5,043 nt of DNA, taken from positions 1 to 5,043 of the forward strand of contig CAMPBJ010000080.1 in NCBI GenBank assembly GCA_946637575.1, written 5' to 3'. The translations under genes and the position numbers were made by a program. This DNA comes from an uncultured Clostridia bacterium. Its GTDB lineage: Bacteria; Bacillota; Clostridia; Christensenellales; Borkfalkiaceae. Below are positions 1 to 5,043 of the stretch, one piece after another (the first letter of the stretch is position 1; the number at the start of each line of letters is the position of its first letter). Under the pieces are notes generated by a model that ran no database searches, had not been told where the DNA came from, and saw only the letters and a program-made list of their open reading frames with translations.

Positions 1-27
1 AAATAATGTTTCAATATTTGTAACTGA

Positions 28-52
28 AAAAGGCAGGTCAGCCCTGCCTTTT
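28..52 (-). terminator. Rho-independent terminator of the GT4 gene, overlapping its stop codon
   Basis: Read on the minus strand, AAAAGGCAGG style arms form a 10-bp stem (28-37 with 43-52) around a 5-nt loop (38-42), and the downstream arm runs into a T-rich tail. The TGA stop of the glycosyltransferase (38-40) lies inside the loop, so the upstream arm is made by the last codons of the gene. The T tract also present on the plus side means the hairpin could end transcription from a plus-strand neighbour outside the window, which I cannot see. Confidence 0.8.
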
Positions 53-1228
53 ACTATTGTTTTTCTCGATCAGTTCATTATACAGTTTAAAAATCCGTTC
101 CACGTTGTCGTCCCAATTTATATACAAATCTTTACGCGCGTTTTCCGAAACTTGCCTGTAACGCGCTTCGTCCGAAAAGATCTGCACGATTTTTTCGGCA
201 AATTTTCCGACGTCGTTTTCGGAAGTATAACCGTTAACGTCGCTTATTACAGTCGACGCGGTCGCCGCGCCCTCGATAAACAGCGCGGGCGTGCCTTGAC
301 TTGCCGCCTCTATCTGAACGATGGAAGAAGCGTCGTATAAAGACGGAAACAGGAACAGATCCGCACTCGCGTAAAACTCGGCAAGTTCTTCCTTTTTCTC
401 TCTTCTGCCGCAAAGGACGCAGTAATCTTTAAGTCCGTCCTTTTCGATTTTCTCCGAAACGATCTTCTCGTCGTTTCCCGAGCCCACGAACAGCATCTTA
501 AACTTAAAATCGTATTTTTCTTTTAAAACCTTTAACGAATCGACCAGAAATAGTAAATTTTTGATAATATTTATTCTTCCGATAAAGAGCAAAATCTTTT
601 CGTCGTCTTTAATACCGTAACTCTCTTTGATCTTTTTCTTGCAAAGTTCCGCGTTCGCGACGGGCGTCATATCCGTTGCGTTATGCATAACTTTCGGAAG
701 TCTTTTCGTGTGGTAATCGTTATAATAAAGGTTTGCCATCGCCTGATTTACGGTCCAAGTTTCGTCACAGTCGTCGTATACCTTCAAGATCTTTTTAAGC
801 AGCATATTCGCAAGCGGTTTTATCTTAACGTAACGCTCGAAGTCAAGCCTATATTGACTGTGCATCGTTCCGATAACCGGAATATTATGCTCTTTTGCAT
901 ATGCCACTCCGAGTTTCCCTAAAAAGAACGGCGAGTGAATATGTACGATATCGAGTTTAGCGTTTTTCAGTTCCGTCATAAACTTCTTATCGCTTTTAGG
1001 TTTCGGAATTGTATAATCGAAAAACGGTATTTTTGCCGACTTACATCTTACCACTTTGTATGAAAAAACAGAGTCGTCGAAAGGCTTTTTTTGAGTAGAC
1101 GGTGCAAACACCGTAACGTCCGCATACTTTGAAAGCCTTTTAGCGTAATTATCCACGACTGTAACAACTCCGTCTATCATCGGATAAAACGTGTCGATAA
1201 ACAACCCTATTTTAAGTTTATTGCTCAA
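38..1228 (-). CDS. Glycosyltransferase family 4 (GT-B fold) protein, TTG start
   Basis: This 396-residue cytosolic or membrane-associated enzyme should transfer a sugar from a nucleotide-sugar donor to a lipid or glycan acceptor. The N-terminal half has the GT4 acceptor-side loop (residues 11-21, with G20), HIHSP at 96-100 and TMHSQ at 121-125. The C-terminal donor domain has FIGRINIIKN (215-224, Arg218 and Lys223), LFVGSG (246-251) and the catalytic EX7E region at 299-307. There the first acidic residue is Asp (D299, then E307) within LYDASSIVQIEAASQGTP. No signal peptide or membrane helix is seen. The start codon is TTG, with GGAG at 1236-1239 seven bases upstream. It reads the same way as the acyltransferase operon upstream but has its own promoter and lies beyond that operon's terminator. 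General resemblance is to Firmicutes diacylglycerol glucosyltransferase-like GT4 proteins, so a glycolipid product is plausible. Donor and acceptor are unknown. Confidence 0.88.
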   Translation of the reverse strand: MSNKLKIGLFIDTFYPMIDGVVTVVDNYAKRLSKYADVTVFAPSTQKKPFDDSVFSYKVVRCKSAKIPFFDYTIPKPKSDKKFMTELKNAKLDIVHIHSPFFLGKLGVAYAKEHNIPVIGTMHSQYRLDFERYVKIKPLANMLLKKILKVYDDCDETWTVNQAMANLYYNDYHTKRLPKVMHNATDMTPVANAELCKKKIKESYGIKDDEKILLFIGRINIIKNLLFLVDSLKVLKEKYDFKFKMLFVGSGNDEKIVSEKIEKDGLKDYCVLCGRREKKEELAEFYASADLFLFPSLYDASSIVQIEAASQGTPALFIEGAATASTVISDVNGYTSENDVGKFAEKIVQIFSDEARYRQVSENARKDLYINWDDNVERIFKLYNELIEKNNSKRQG

Positions 1229-1259
1229 TGCGAATCTCCATATATTTTTCTTTTATATT

Positions 1260-1288
1260 ATGATATCACAACCGCAAAATAAAAACAA
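1260..1288 (-). promoter_or_regulatory. Predicted sigma-A promoter of the GT4 gene
   Basis: On the minus strand, TTGTTT (1283-1288) is separated by 17 bases from TATCAT (1260-1265), which is preceded by TGA to give an extended -10. The expected transcription start is near 1253, leaving a leader of about 25 bases that contains the GGAG site (1236-1239). The -35 match is weak and the -10 is good. It lies between the terminator of the upstream operon and the TTG start, the position expected for an independent promoter. Confidence 0.55.
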
Positions 1289-1321
1289 CTTAAAACTTTG
1301 GCGTTTTTTTGTTTAAAAAGA

Positions 1322-1346
1322 AAAAGCGACTTTGTAAGTCGCTTTT
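1322..1346 (-). terminator. Rho-independent terminator of the GT8-PlsC-CrtO-like operon
   Basis: A perfect 11-bp stem (1322-1332 with 1336-1346, core AGCGACTT/AAGTCGCT) closes a 3-nt loop (1333-1335). On the minus strand it is followed by TTTTTCTTTTT. It starts 21 bases after the TAG stop of the membrane protein gene and separates the three-gene operon from the GT4 gene. Confidence 0.9.
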
Positions 1347-1367
1347 GTTCTTCAACTTAACCTAAAA

Positions 1368-1937
1368 CTACTGCGCTTTTCTTAAATTGTACTTATAAAG
1401 CGTATGAAGTTTAGGAAGGTTATACCTTAGTATCGCAAACGATAACCAGTTGTACACGAGATTTATTATACCTATCGGAAGCCCGATAATATACCAGAAC
1501 TTAAGGTTAATAAAGACGATCAAAAATCCGAAAATCATACCGGTTAAGTGAACGACTACCCCGTAGTTCGCTTCCATTATGTATTGCAAAACGTACTCGT
1601 TGTTCTTGGGATCTAAAATCTTGTTTTTACGCACCGAAGTAAGTCCGCCGAGTTCGGGGATCCTGTCCTTCCACTTCTTGATCCCGATCTTTTCGTAAAA
1701 ACGCTGTTCTTTTTTTCCTGCCGAAAAACCCTTTTTGGGGGAATTAAACCATTTTTTGGGTAATATCCAGCGCGAAACGACCGCAAAGATCGCGTCGAGA
1801 AGTATGACCGCTAAAACCGAAACGACGACAAAGACCGGAAAGTACCACCAAGCAAGACCGCAAGTCGGAGCAATGGCAAACGTTCCCACAAGCGACAGCG
1901 CGACAACGCAAAGAACGATAAATCCGTAGTAAAACAT
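1368..1937 (-). CDS. Small membrane protein resembling the CrtO acyltransferase family
   Basis: This 189-residue integral membrane protein has hydrophobic segments at about 3-22, 31-55, 126-144 and 147-168, with a basic cytosolic-type stretch between the second and third. I recognise a pattern shared with glycosyl-4,4'-diaponeurosporenoate acyltransferase (CrtO) of staphylococci: the block FYEKIGIKKWKDRIPELG (80-97), a segment with E122 and H130 entering a membrane helix, and RYNLPKL (171-177) near the C-terminus. In Staphylococcus aureus CrtO adds the fatty acid of staphyloxanthin. No carotenoid gene is visible here, so another glycolipid acceptor is more likely, by inference. The ATG at 1935-1937 is chosen because GGAG (1947-1950) sits nine bases upstream. 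A TTG five codons earlier (1950-1952) overlaps that GGAG and has no site of its own. The gene begins four bases after the PlsC-like stop, and its ribosome binding site lies within the end of that gene, which suggests translational coupling. It is the last gene of the operon. Confidence 0.7.
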   Translation of the reverse strand: MFYYGFIVLCVVALSLVGTFAIAPTCGLAWWYFPVFVVVSVLAVILLDAIFAVVSRWILPKKWFNSPKKGFSAGKKEQRFYEKIGIKKWKDRIPELGGLTSVRKNKILDPKNNEYVLQYIMEANYGVVVHLTGMIFGFLIVFINLKFWYIIGLPIGIINLVYNWLSFAILRYNLPKLHTLYKYNLRKAQ

Positions 1938-1941
1938 AATA

Positions 1942-2772
1942 CTATTCTCCAAAGATCAGCGGCTTACCGTACGCATTTTCGTAGATTCGCTTGCAGACTT
2001 CGTAGTTTTTATTCATAAGGTCTTCGCTTCTGTCTTTAAGCGGAACAGTTTCGTCCGGATAAATCGGCTCTTCGATCCAAACGGTGTACGCCTGCACCGG
2101 CATGCCGTCGGGATCTTTTTTATCAGTATCTTCCATCGTTATAAACATCGGAAGCACCGGAACGTTGTTTTTAGCCGCAAGCCTGAAAGCGCCTGGCTTA
2201 AACGGGCGCGGCTTTCTGTAATTTCTCCACATCTCCTGCTCGGGATATACGAGAATCTTTTGGTTTTTACTTAAAAGTTCGGAAACCGCTCTCATAAATT
2301 CGAGCATAGTCGCGGAATTGCTGCTTAAAGGGAGCGTGTTGCAATTCCTGAAAAGATATCCGAACAGCCCCGTAAAACCGGTGTAGTTACCTTCCCTTAT
2401 TACCTTAAAGAGTTTCCATTTTTTAGGCATACATTTACGCAAAACTTTGTAAACGACATAGTTATCGGCAATGGCAAAGTGGTTGCACGTTACTATCATG
2501 CCTTTGTCCTTTATCCGTTCGAAGTTTTCTAAACCGAAAACGTCCTTTATGATGAGTTCGCCGTTTTTTATCTGTTTTTCGTAAAAGTTGGTCGCTAAAA
2601 AATTTGCGATCTTTCTGTTGATTTTGGAAGAAAGTTTTTTATTCAGGTAATCGGCGACGCCGGGCTTTAATTCAGTACTCGGCGGATCGTCTTCCACGGG
2701 GTCGTTAAAAAACCCCTGCCTTTCTTTTTCTTTTATCCTCTCTTCAACTAACAGTCTGTATTCCGAAGGCAT
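1942..2772 (-). CDS. PlsC-like lysophospholipid/glycerolipid acyltransferase
   Basis: This 276-residue protein belongs to the 1-acylglycerol-3-phosphate acyltransferase (PlsC/LPLAT) superfamily, which transfers acyl chains to hydroxyls of membrane lipid precursors at the inner face of the membrane. The catalytic HX4D motif is intact (H98-F-A-I-A-D103, in CNHFAIADN). The substrate-binding motif usually written FPEGTR appears as YPEQEMW (176-182), and a VPVLPMFI block (204-211) matches motif IV. About 90 residues precede the HX4D motif, more than in minimal PlsC proteins, and are charged rather than forming an obvious membrane helix. The altered YPEQEMW motif suggests a substrate other than lysophosphatidic acid, so this is probably not the housekeeping PlsC. 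The ATG at 2770-2772 follows GGAGG (2777-2781) by four bases. It lies 24 bases after the GT8 stop and four bases before the CrtO-like gene, so all three genes are probably cotranscribed. Confidence 0.85.
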   Translation of the reverse strand: MPSEYRLLVEERIKEKERQGFFNDPVEDDPPSTELKPGVADYLNKKLSSKINRKIANFLATNFYEKQIKNGELIIKDVFGLENFERIKDKGMIVTCNHFAIADNYVVYKVLRKCMPKKWKLFKVIREGNYTGFTGLFGYLFRNCNTLPLSSNSATMLEFMRAVSELLSKNQKILVYPEQEMWRNYRKPRPFKPGAFRLAAKNNVPVLPMFITMEDTDKKDPDGMPVQAYTVWIEEPIYPDETVPLKDRSEDLMNKNYEVCKRIYENAYGKPLIFGE

Positions 2773-2796
2773 ATCCCCTCCAAAAATATCATGCGT

Positions 2797-3720
2797 TTAT
2801 TCTTCGTCGTATCTTTTGCCGGAGTCTATGTAATCTCTGCAAAACTGCATAAGCCTTGCAAGATTTCTCTCATCTCTTGCCTTTGCCTCGTCGTCATACT
2901 CGTCTTTCGCGTGTAAAATAACGTCGTAAAACGGCGTCTTTTCGGCGTATTTCCAAAAATATTCGCCGTATAAAATATCCGAAAAACGCCACGGCTTAAA
3001 GTTTAAGTTATAGTGGATAAGTTTTAAGTTCGAGTCGTCAAAATTCGGATCGGGCATCGGCATCCTATTCCAACGCTTGTCAAAGAATTGAACTTTACCG
3101 TATAAAAGAACGTTTAAAAAATCCTGATCAGGCGCGACTTCGAAAGCAAATTTGCTTATCATTTTGTCCGAACGCTCTTTAACACCTTGTTTCCTGTAAT
3201 TTTCGTTATCGATAAGAAGAACACCGGAGTTAAAGTAGTCCGTTCCCTTTATGCCGAGATATTTTATCGTATATTCCGAAAAAATATCGACCGCCGCGAC
3301 CGCCTCGTCCCGCGCCGCCGCGACGACGTTGTCGCCCATATCTATGTTAAAAAGTTCCGCAACGTCGGAAACTAACGAAATGTCGCTGTCTAAATACAAA
3401 ACACGCTTATACTCCGGCAGAAGCTCCGGAATAAATAGCCTGAAGTAAATAGTTTCGGTGTAGTTATCCCTTATGCACACTTCGTCTCTTATCCTGTCCA
3501 TCTGCGGTTTAACGTTTACAAACTCGACCGAAGAGTTATCCGTGTTATATACCGAAAACATATTTATATGTTCTTCGGAAAGCCCGGTGTGAAAAGCATA
3601 GATCTTGTAAAAATTATCCTTACTGCCGTTATCGATAAGCGACTGGATAGACACCGCAAGATAAGGCACGTAATTGTCGTCTAACGCAAAGACGACGGGA
3701 TAGATATGTTTTTTGTCCAT
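2797..3720 (-). CDS. Glycosyltransferase family 8 protein
   Basis: This 307-residue retaining glycosyltransferase has a GT-A fold, as in LPS glucosyl/galactosyltransferases and the general stress protein A group, and uses a metal-bound nucleotide sugar. Visible motifs in order are VVFALDDNYVPYLAVSIQSL (9-28, donor-binding start), YFRLFIPELLP (92-102), the metal-binding DXD as LYLDSDI (108-114, D111 and D113), YFNSGVLLID (162-171), PDQDFLN (197-203) and HYNLNFKPW (236-244). The last corresponds to the family's HxxGxxKPW, with Leu in place of Gly. The C-terminal 60 residues are charged and lack membrane helices. The ATG at 3718-3720 has GGGGG (3725-3729) four bases upstream. It is the first gene of the operon and is driven by a perfect-consensus promoter. 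Its pairing with two acyltransferase-like proteins points to a glycolipid or lipid-linked glycan, but the sugar and acceptor are not readable. Confidence 0.88.
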   Translation of the reverse strand: MDKKHIYPVVFALDDNYVPYLAVSIQSLIDNGSKDNFYKIYAFHTGLSEEHINMFSVYNTDNSSVEFVNVKPQMDRIRDEVCIRDNYTETIYFRLFIPELLPEYKRVLYLDSDISLVSDVAELFNIDMGDNVVAAARDEAVAAVDIFSEYTIKYLGIKGTDYFNSGVLLIDNENYRKQGVKERSDKMISKFAFEVAPDQDFLNVLLYGKVQFFDKRWNRMPMPDPNFDDSNLKLIHYNLNFKPWRFSDILYGEYFWKYAEKTPFYDVILHAKDEYDDEAKARDERNLARLMQFCRDYIDSGKRYDEE

Positions 3721-3744
3721 AAGTCCCCCTTTTTTCTATTTCGC

Positions 3745-3773
3745 ATTATATAACAAAGCGCGTAATTTGTCAA
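3745..3773 (-). promoter_or_regulatory. Perfect-consensus sigma-A promoter of the GT8 operon
   Basis: On the minus strand TTGACA (3768-3773) and TATAAT (3745-3750) are both exact consensus hexamers with the ideal 17-base spacer. The expected start is near 3738, giving a leader of about 18 bases that holds the GGGGG ribosome binding site. The spacer carries an ACAAA-N8-TTTGT inverted repeat (3753-3770) that also overlaps the -35. It could be a repressor site. Confidence 0.85.
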
Positions 3774-3783
3774 TTTTATCCTT

Positions 3784-3885
3784 CTCTACTATTAGAATTT
3801 GCATGTAGAATTGTAGTGTATATTCTAAAATTGCCCTACTTTAACGAGAACGTACTCTACTGACGGTAGATTTTGGCAAAAAATC
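3784..3885. promoter_or_regulatory. Cluster of inverted repeats, candidate operators of the divergent regulator
   Basis: Between the two divergent promoters, CTAC or GTAG occurs at 3786, 3805, 3813, 3836, 3857 and 3866, and again at 3916. The best symmetric elements are TCTAC-TGACG-GTAGA (3856-3870), GATTTT-GGCAA-AAAATC (3869-3885) and TAGAAT-N10-ATTCTA (3806-3827). GTAGATTTT (3866-3874) also has a perfect 9-base inverted partner, AAAATCTAC, at 3911-3919. Dyad repeats of this kind are typical of dimeric XRE regulators, and the adjacent XRE gene is the obvious candidate binder. That assignment is inference. Confidence 0.5.
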
Positions 3886-3886
3886 G

Positions 3887-3915
3887 TTGATTTTTATCCG
3901 AAAAAGTGATAAAAT
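3887..3915 (+). promoter_or_regulatory. Extended -10 promoter of the XRE regulator, predicted leaderless
   Basis: TTGATT (3887-3892), a 17-base spacer and TAAAAT (3910-3915), preceded by TGA as an extended -10. Counting the usual distance puts the transcription start on 3922, the A of the ATG. The -35 lies inside the perfect inverted repeat AAAAATC-GTT-GATTTTT (3879-3895). A half-site AAAATCTAC (3911-3919) covers the end of the -10 and the start point, which suits autorepression. Confidence 0.65.
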
Positions 3916-3921
3916 CTACCT

Positions 3922-4506
3922 ATGGATAAATTGTATGATAATTTTGCAAAGAACGTTTCGACTTTAAGAAGTGAAAAAAAAATGACGCAGAGCGAACTTG
4001 CGTCAAAACTAAATTATTCGGATAAATCGGTTTCAAAATGGGAACGGGGCGAAAGCGTTCCGCCTATCGAAACGCTAAAAGCGATAGCGGATCTGTTCGG
4101 CGTTACGATAGATTATCTCATTTCGGATAACGGAAACGGTAATCTGGATAAAACTTATACCCCGAAAGAGAACTCCAAAAATAAGATCATAATCACCTTG
4201 CTTGCCGTAATTTTAGTTTGGTTTATCGCGATCGTTATGTACTTTTACGCAGTAACCTTACTAAAAGATTACGGATTCTGGAAGTTGTTCGTCGGGGCCG
4301 TCCCCGTTTCCTTTGTCGTGCTTTTGATCTTCAACTGCATCTGGGGGAAAACGAAACTTACGTTTATCATTATCTCCTGCCTCGTCTGGACGACGCTTGC
4401 CGCGATCTACATATTTTTTATCGAGAATAATCCGTGGCTGATATTTATTATAGGGATTCCGTTGCAAATCGGCGTTATACTCTGGTCCAACTTAAAGCGG
4501 AAGTGA
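3922..4506 (+). CDS. XRE-family HTH regulator with C-terminal four-helix membrane domain
   Basis: This 194-residue protein has an N-terminal Cro/CI-type helix-turn-helix (about 8-62): the scanning helix begins at MTQSELASKL (21-30), the recognition helix is within SDKSVSKWERG (33-43), and the domain closes with LFGVTIDYLI (58-67). A polar linker (about 68-87) leads to four hydrophobic segments at about 88-111, 120-140, 146-167 and 171-188, ending in a basic LKRK tail. The DNA-binding domain should therefore sit in the cytosol, tethered to the membrane. The family role is transcriptional control, and the membrane part may sense an envelope or lipid signal, by inference. The ATG at 3922 is fixed by the HTH N-terminus and by an in-frame TAA at 3910-3912. 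No ribosome binding site precedes it, and the promoter predicts a leaderless message. It is divergent from the GT8 operon, its likely target. Its TGA directly abuts the convergent trmB stop. Confidence 0.88.
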   Translation: MDKLYDNFAKNVSTLRSEKKMTQSELASKLNYSDKSVSKWERGESVPPIETLKAIADLFGVTIDYLISDNGNGNLDKTYTPKENSKNKIIITLLAVILVWFIAIVMYFYAVTLLKDYGFWKLFVGAVPVSFVVLLIFNCIWGKTKLTFIIISCLVWTTLAAIYIFFIENNPWLIFIIGIPLQIGVILWSNLKRK

Positions 4507-5043
4507 TCATTGTTTTACTGCGCGGAGAAAATAAATAGGAAACCCTAAACTCCTGAACTTTTTCTCGTACTCCGTTTGTACGCTTACTTCTTCCCCGCTT
4601 TCTAATTCTTGGCTTAAATCAAACACGCTAAATCCGCCGTTTTTAAGGCTTTCGACAGAATACTCGAAAAACCCTCTATCGTCCGTTTTAAGTTCGATTT
4701 TGCCGCCATCAGACAGCATATTGCGGTAACTTTCAATAAGGACGGGATTAGTAAGCCGTCTGTTCTCATATCTTTTCCCGGGAAACGGCGGGGAAAAATT
4801 TAAGTAGATCGCGTTTACCGTTCCGCTTTTAATATACCTGCTTAAATACTCCGCTCCGCAGTTAAAGAGTTTAACGTTCAGAAGACCTTCTTTTTTTAAA
4901 AGGTCGCCCGCCATAACTATGACGTTTGACAGCAATTCGACCGCGATATAATTTATATCGGGGTTTTCTTTTGCCTTCATAGCGATAAACCCGCCCTTTC
5001 CCGCGCCTATCTCTATCTCCACAGGGTTATCGTTGCCAAACAT
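4507..5043 (-). CDS. trmB: tRNA (guanine-N7-)-methyltransferase, partial (5' end outside window)
   Basis: TrmB uses S-adenosylmethionine to methylate N7 of G46 in the tRNA variable loop. The visible 178 residues hold the SAM-binding motif EIGAGKGGF (11-19), the acidic ribose contact AVEL (E36), the region NFSPPFPGKRYENRRLT (82-98), TDDRGFFEY (120-128) and the C-terminal TEYEKKFRSLGFPIY (157-171). Family members are usually about 210-220 residues and carry roughly 35-40 residues before FGNDNP. The Met at the window edge sits where homologues usually have an internal residue, so the true start is probably beyond 5043. The motif normally written NFxDPWPKxRHxKRRLT is altered: Asp to Pro, Trp to Phe and His to Tyr. 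The gene is convergent with the XRE regulator, with no bases between the stop codons and no hairpin terminator visible downstream. Confidence 0.88.
   Translation of the reverse strand: MFGNDNPVEIEIGAGKGGFIAMKAKENPDINYIAVELLSNVIVMAGDLLKKEGLLNVKLFNCGAEYLSRYIKSGTVNAIYLNFSPPFPGKRYENRRLTNPVLIESYRNMLSDGGKIELKTDDRGFFEYSVESLKNGGFSVFDLSQELESGEEVSVQTEYEKKFRSLGFPIYFLRAVKQ

Noticed and set aside
683..922. A 79-residue plus-strand open frame inside the GT4 gene
   Set aside because: It is antisense to conserved GT4 sequence and has no promoter, binding site or domain to support it.
1938..1952. A TTG at 1950-1952 as the start of the CrtO-like gene, which would overlap the PlsC-like gene
   Set aside because: The G of this TTG is part of the GGAG ribosome binding site serving the ATG at 1935-1937, and no binding site lies upstream of the TTG.
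3251..3448. Open frames on the plus strand inside the GT8 gene
   Set aside because: They overlap the conserved DXD and substrate-binding coding region on the other strand, and their translations are Ser/Ala/Thr-rich with no family resemblance.
1368..3720. A staphyloxanthin-type carotenoid operon
   Set aside because: Only the CrtO-like gene recalls that pathway. No squalene/phytoene synthase or desaturase is present, and the glycosyltransferase is GT8, unlike the carotenoid glycosyltransferase of that pathway.
3799..3826. A second plus-strand promoter (TTGCAT, 16 bases, TATTCT)
   Set aside because: Both hexamers are weak, and the much better extended -10 promoter at 3887-3915 sits directly before the gene.
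3774..3886. A riboswitch or small RNA in the divergent intergenic region
   Set aside because: The predicted starts of both flanking transcripts lie outside this stretch, no GC-rich hairpin with a T tract is present, and the symmetry is better explained by protein-binding dyads.
4261..4467. A 68-residue open frame on the minus strand inside the XRE regulator
   Set aside because: It is antisense to a well-supported gene, its translation is highly charged without a recognisable domain, and it has no ribosome binding site of note.

Overview
The window looks like chromosomal DNA from a member of the Firmicutes, most likely class Clostridia. This rests on strong GGAG-type ribosome binding sites, short AT-rich sigma-A promoters, compact rho-independent terminators and Firmicutes-type protein families. 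Genus cannot be named from sequence alone. I see no insertion sequence, phage gene, CRISPR array, tRNA or rRNA.

Layout. At the left edge is a GT4-type glycosyltransferase (38-1228, minus, TTG start) with its own promoter (1260-1288) and a terminator whose loop contains the stop codon (28-52). To its right is a three-gene minus-strand operon. It runs from a perfect-consensus promoter (3745-3773) through a GT8-type glycosyltransferase (2797-3720), a PlsC-like acyltransferase (1942-2772) and a small membrane protein resembling the CrtO acyltransferase family (1368-1937), and ends at a clear terminator (1322-1346). Divergent from this operon is an XRE-type helix-turn-helix regulator fused to four predicted membrane helices (3922-4506, plus). 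The 201-bp divergent intergenic region is dense in inverted repeats built on CTAC/GTAG and AAAATC/GATTTT. The right edge carries the 3' part of trmB (tRNA guanine-N7 methyltransferase, minus), tail-to-tail with the regulator and with no base between the two stop codons.

How the genes may work together (inference). Two glycosyltransferases and two acyltransferase-like proteins next to each other suggest a small pathway that builds an acylated glycolipid or other membrane-linked glycoconjugate. The divergent membrane-anchored regulator could sense an envelope signal and control the operon and itself. Its own promoter places the transcription start on the A of its ATG, with no ribosome binding site, so its mRNA is predicted to be leaderless. 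No substrate can be read from the sequence. trmB appears to be an unrelated housekeeping neighbour, but its usually conserved DPWP motif is altered.
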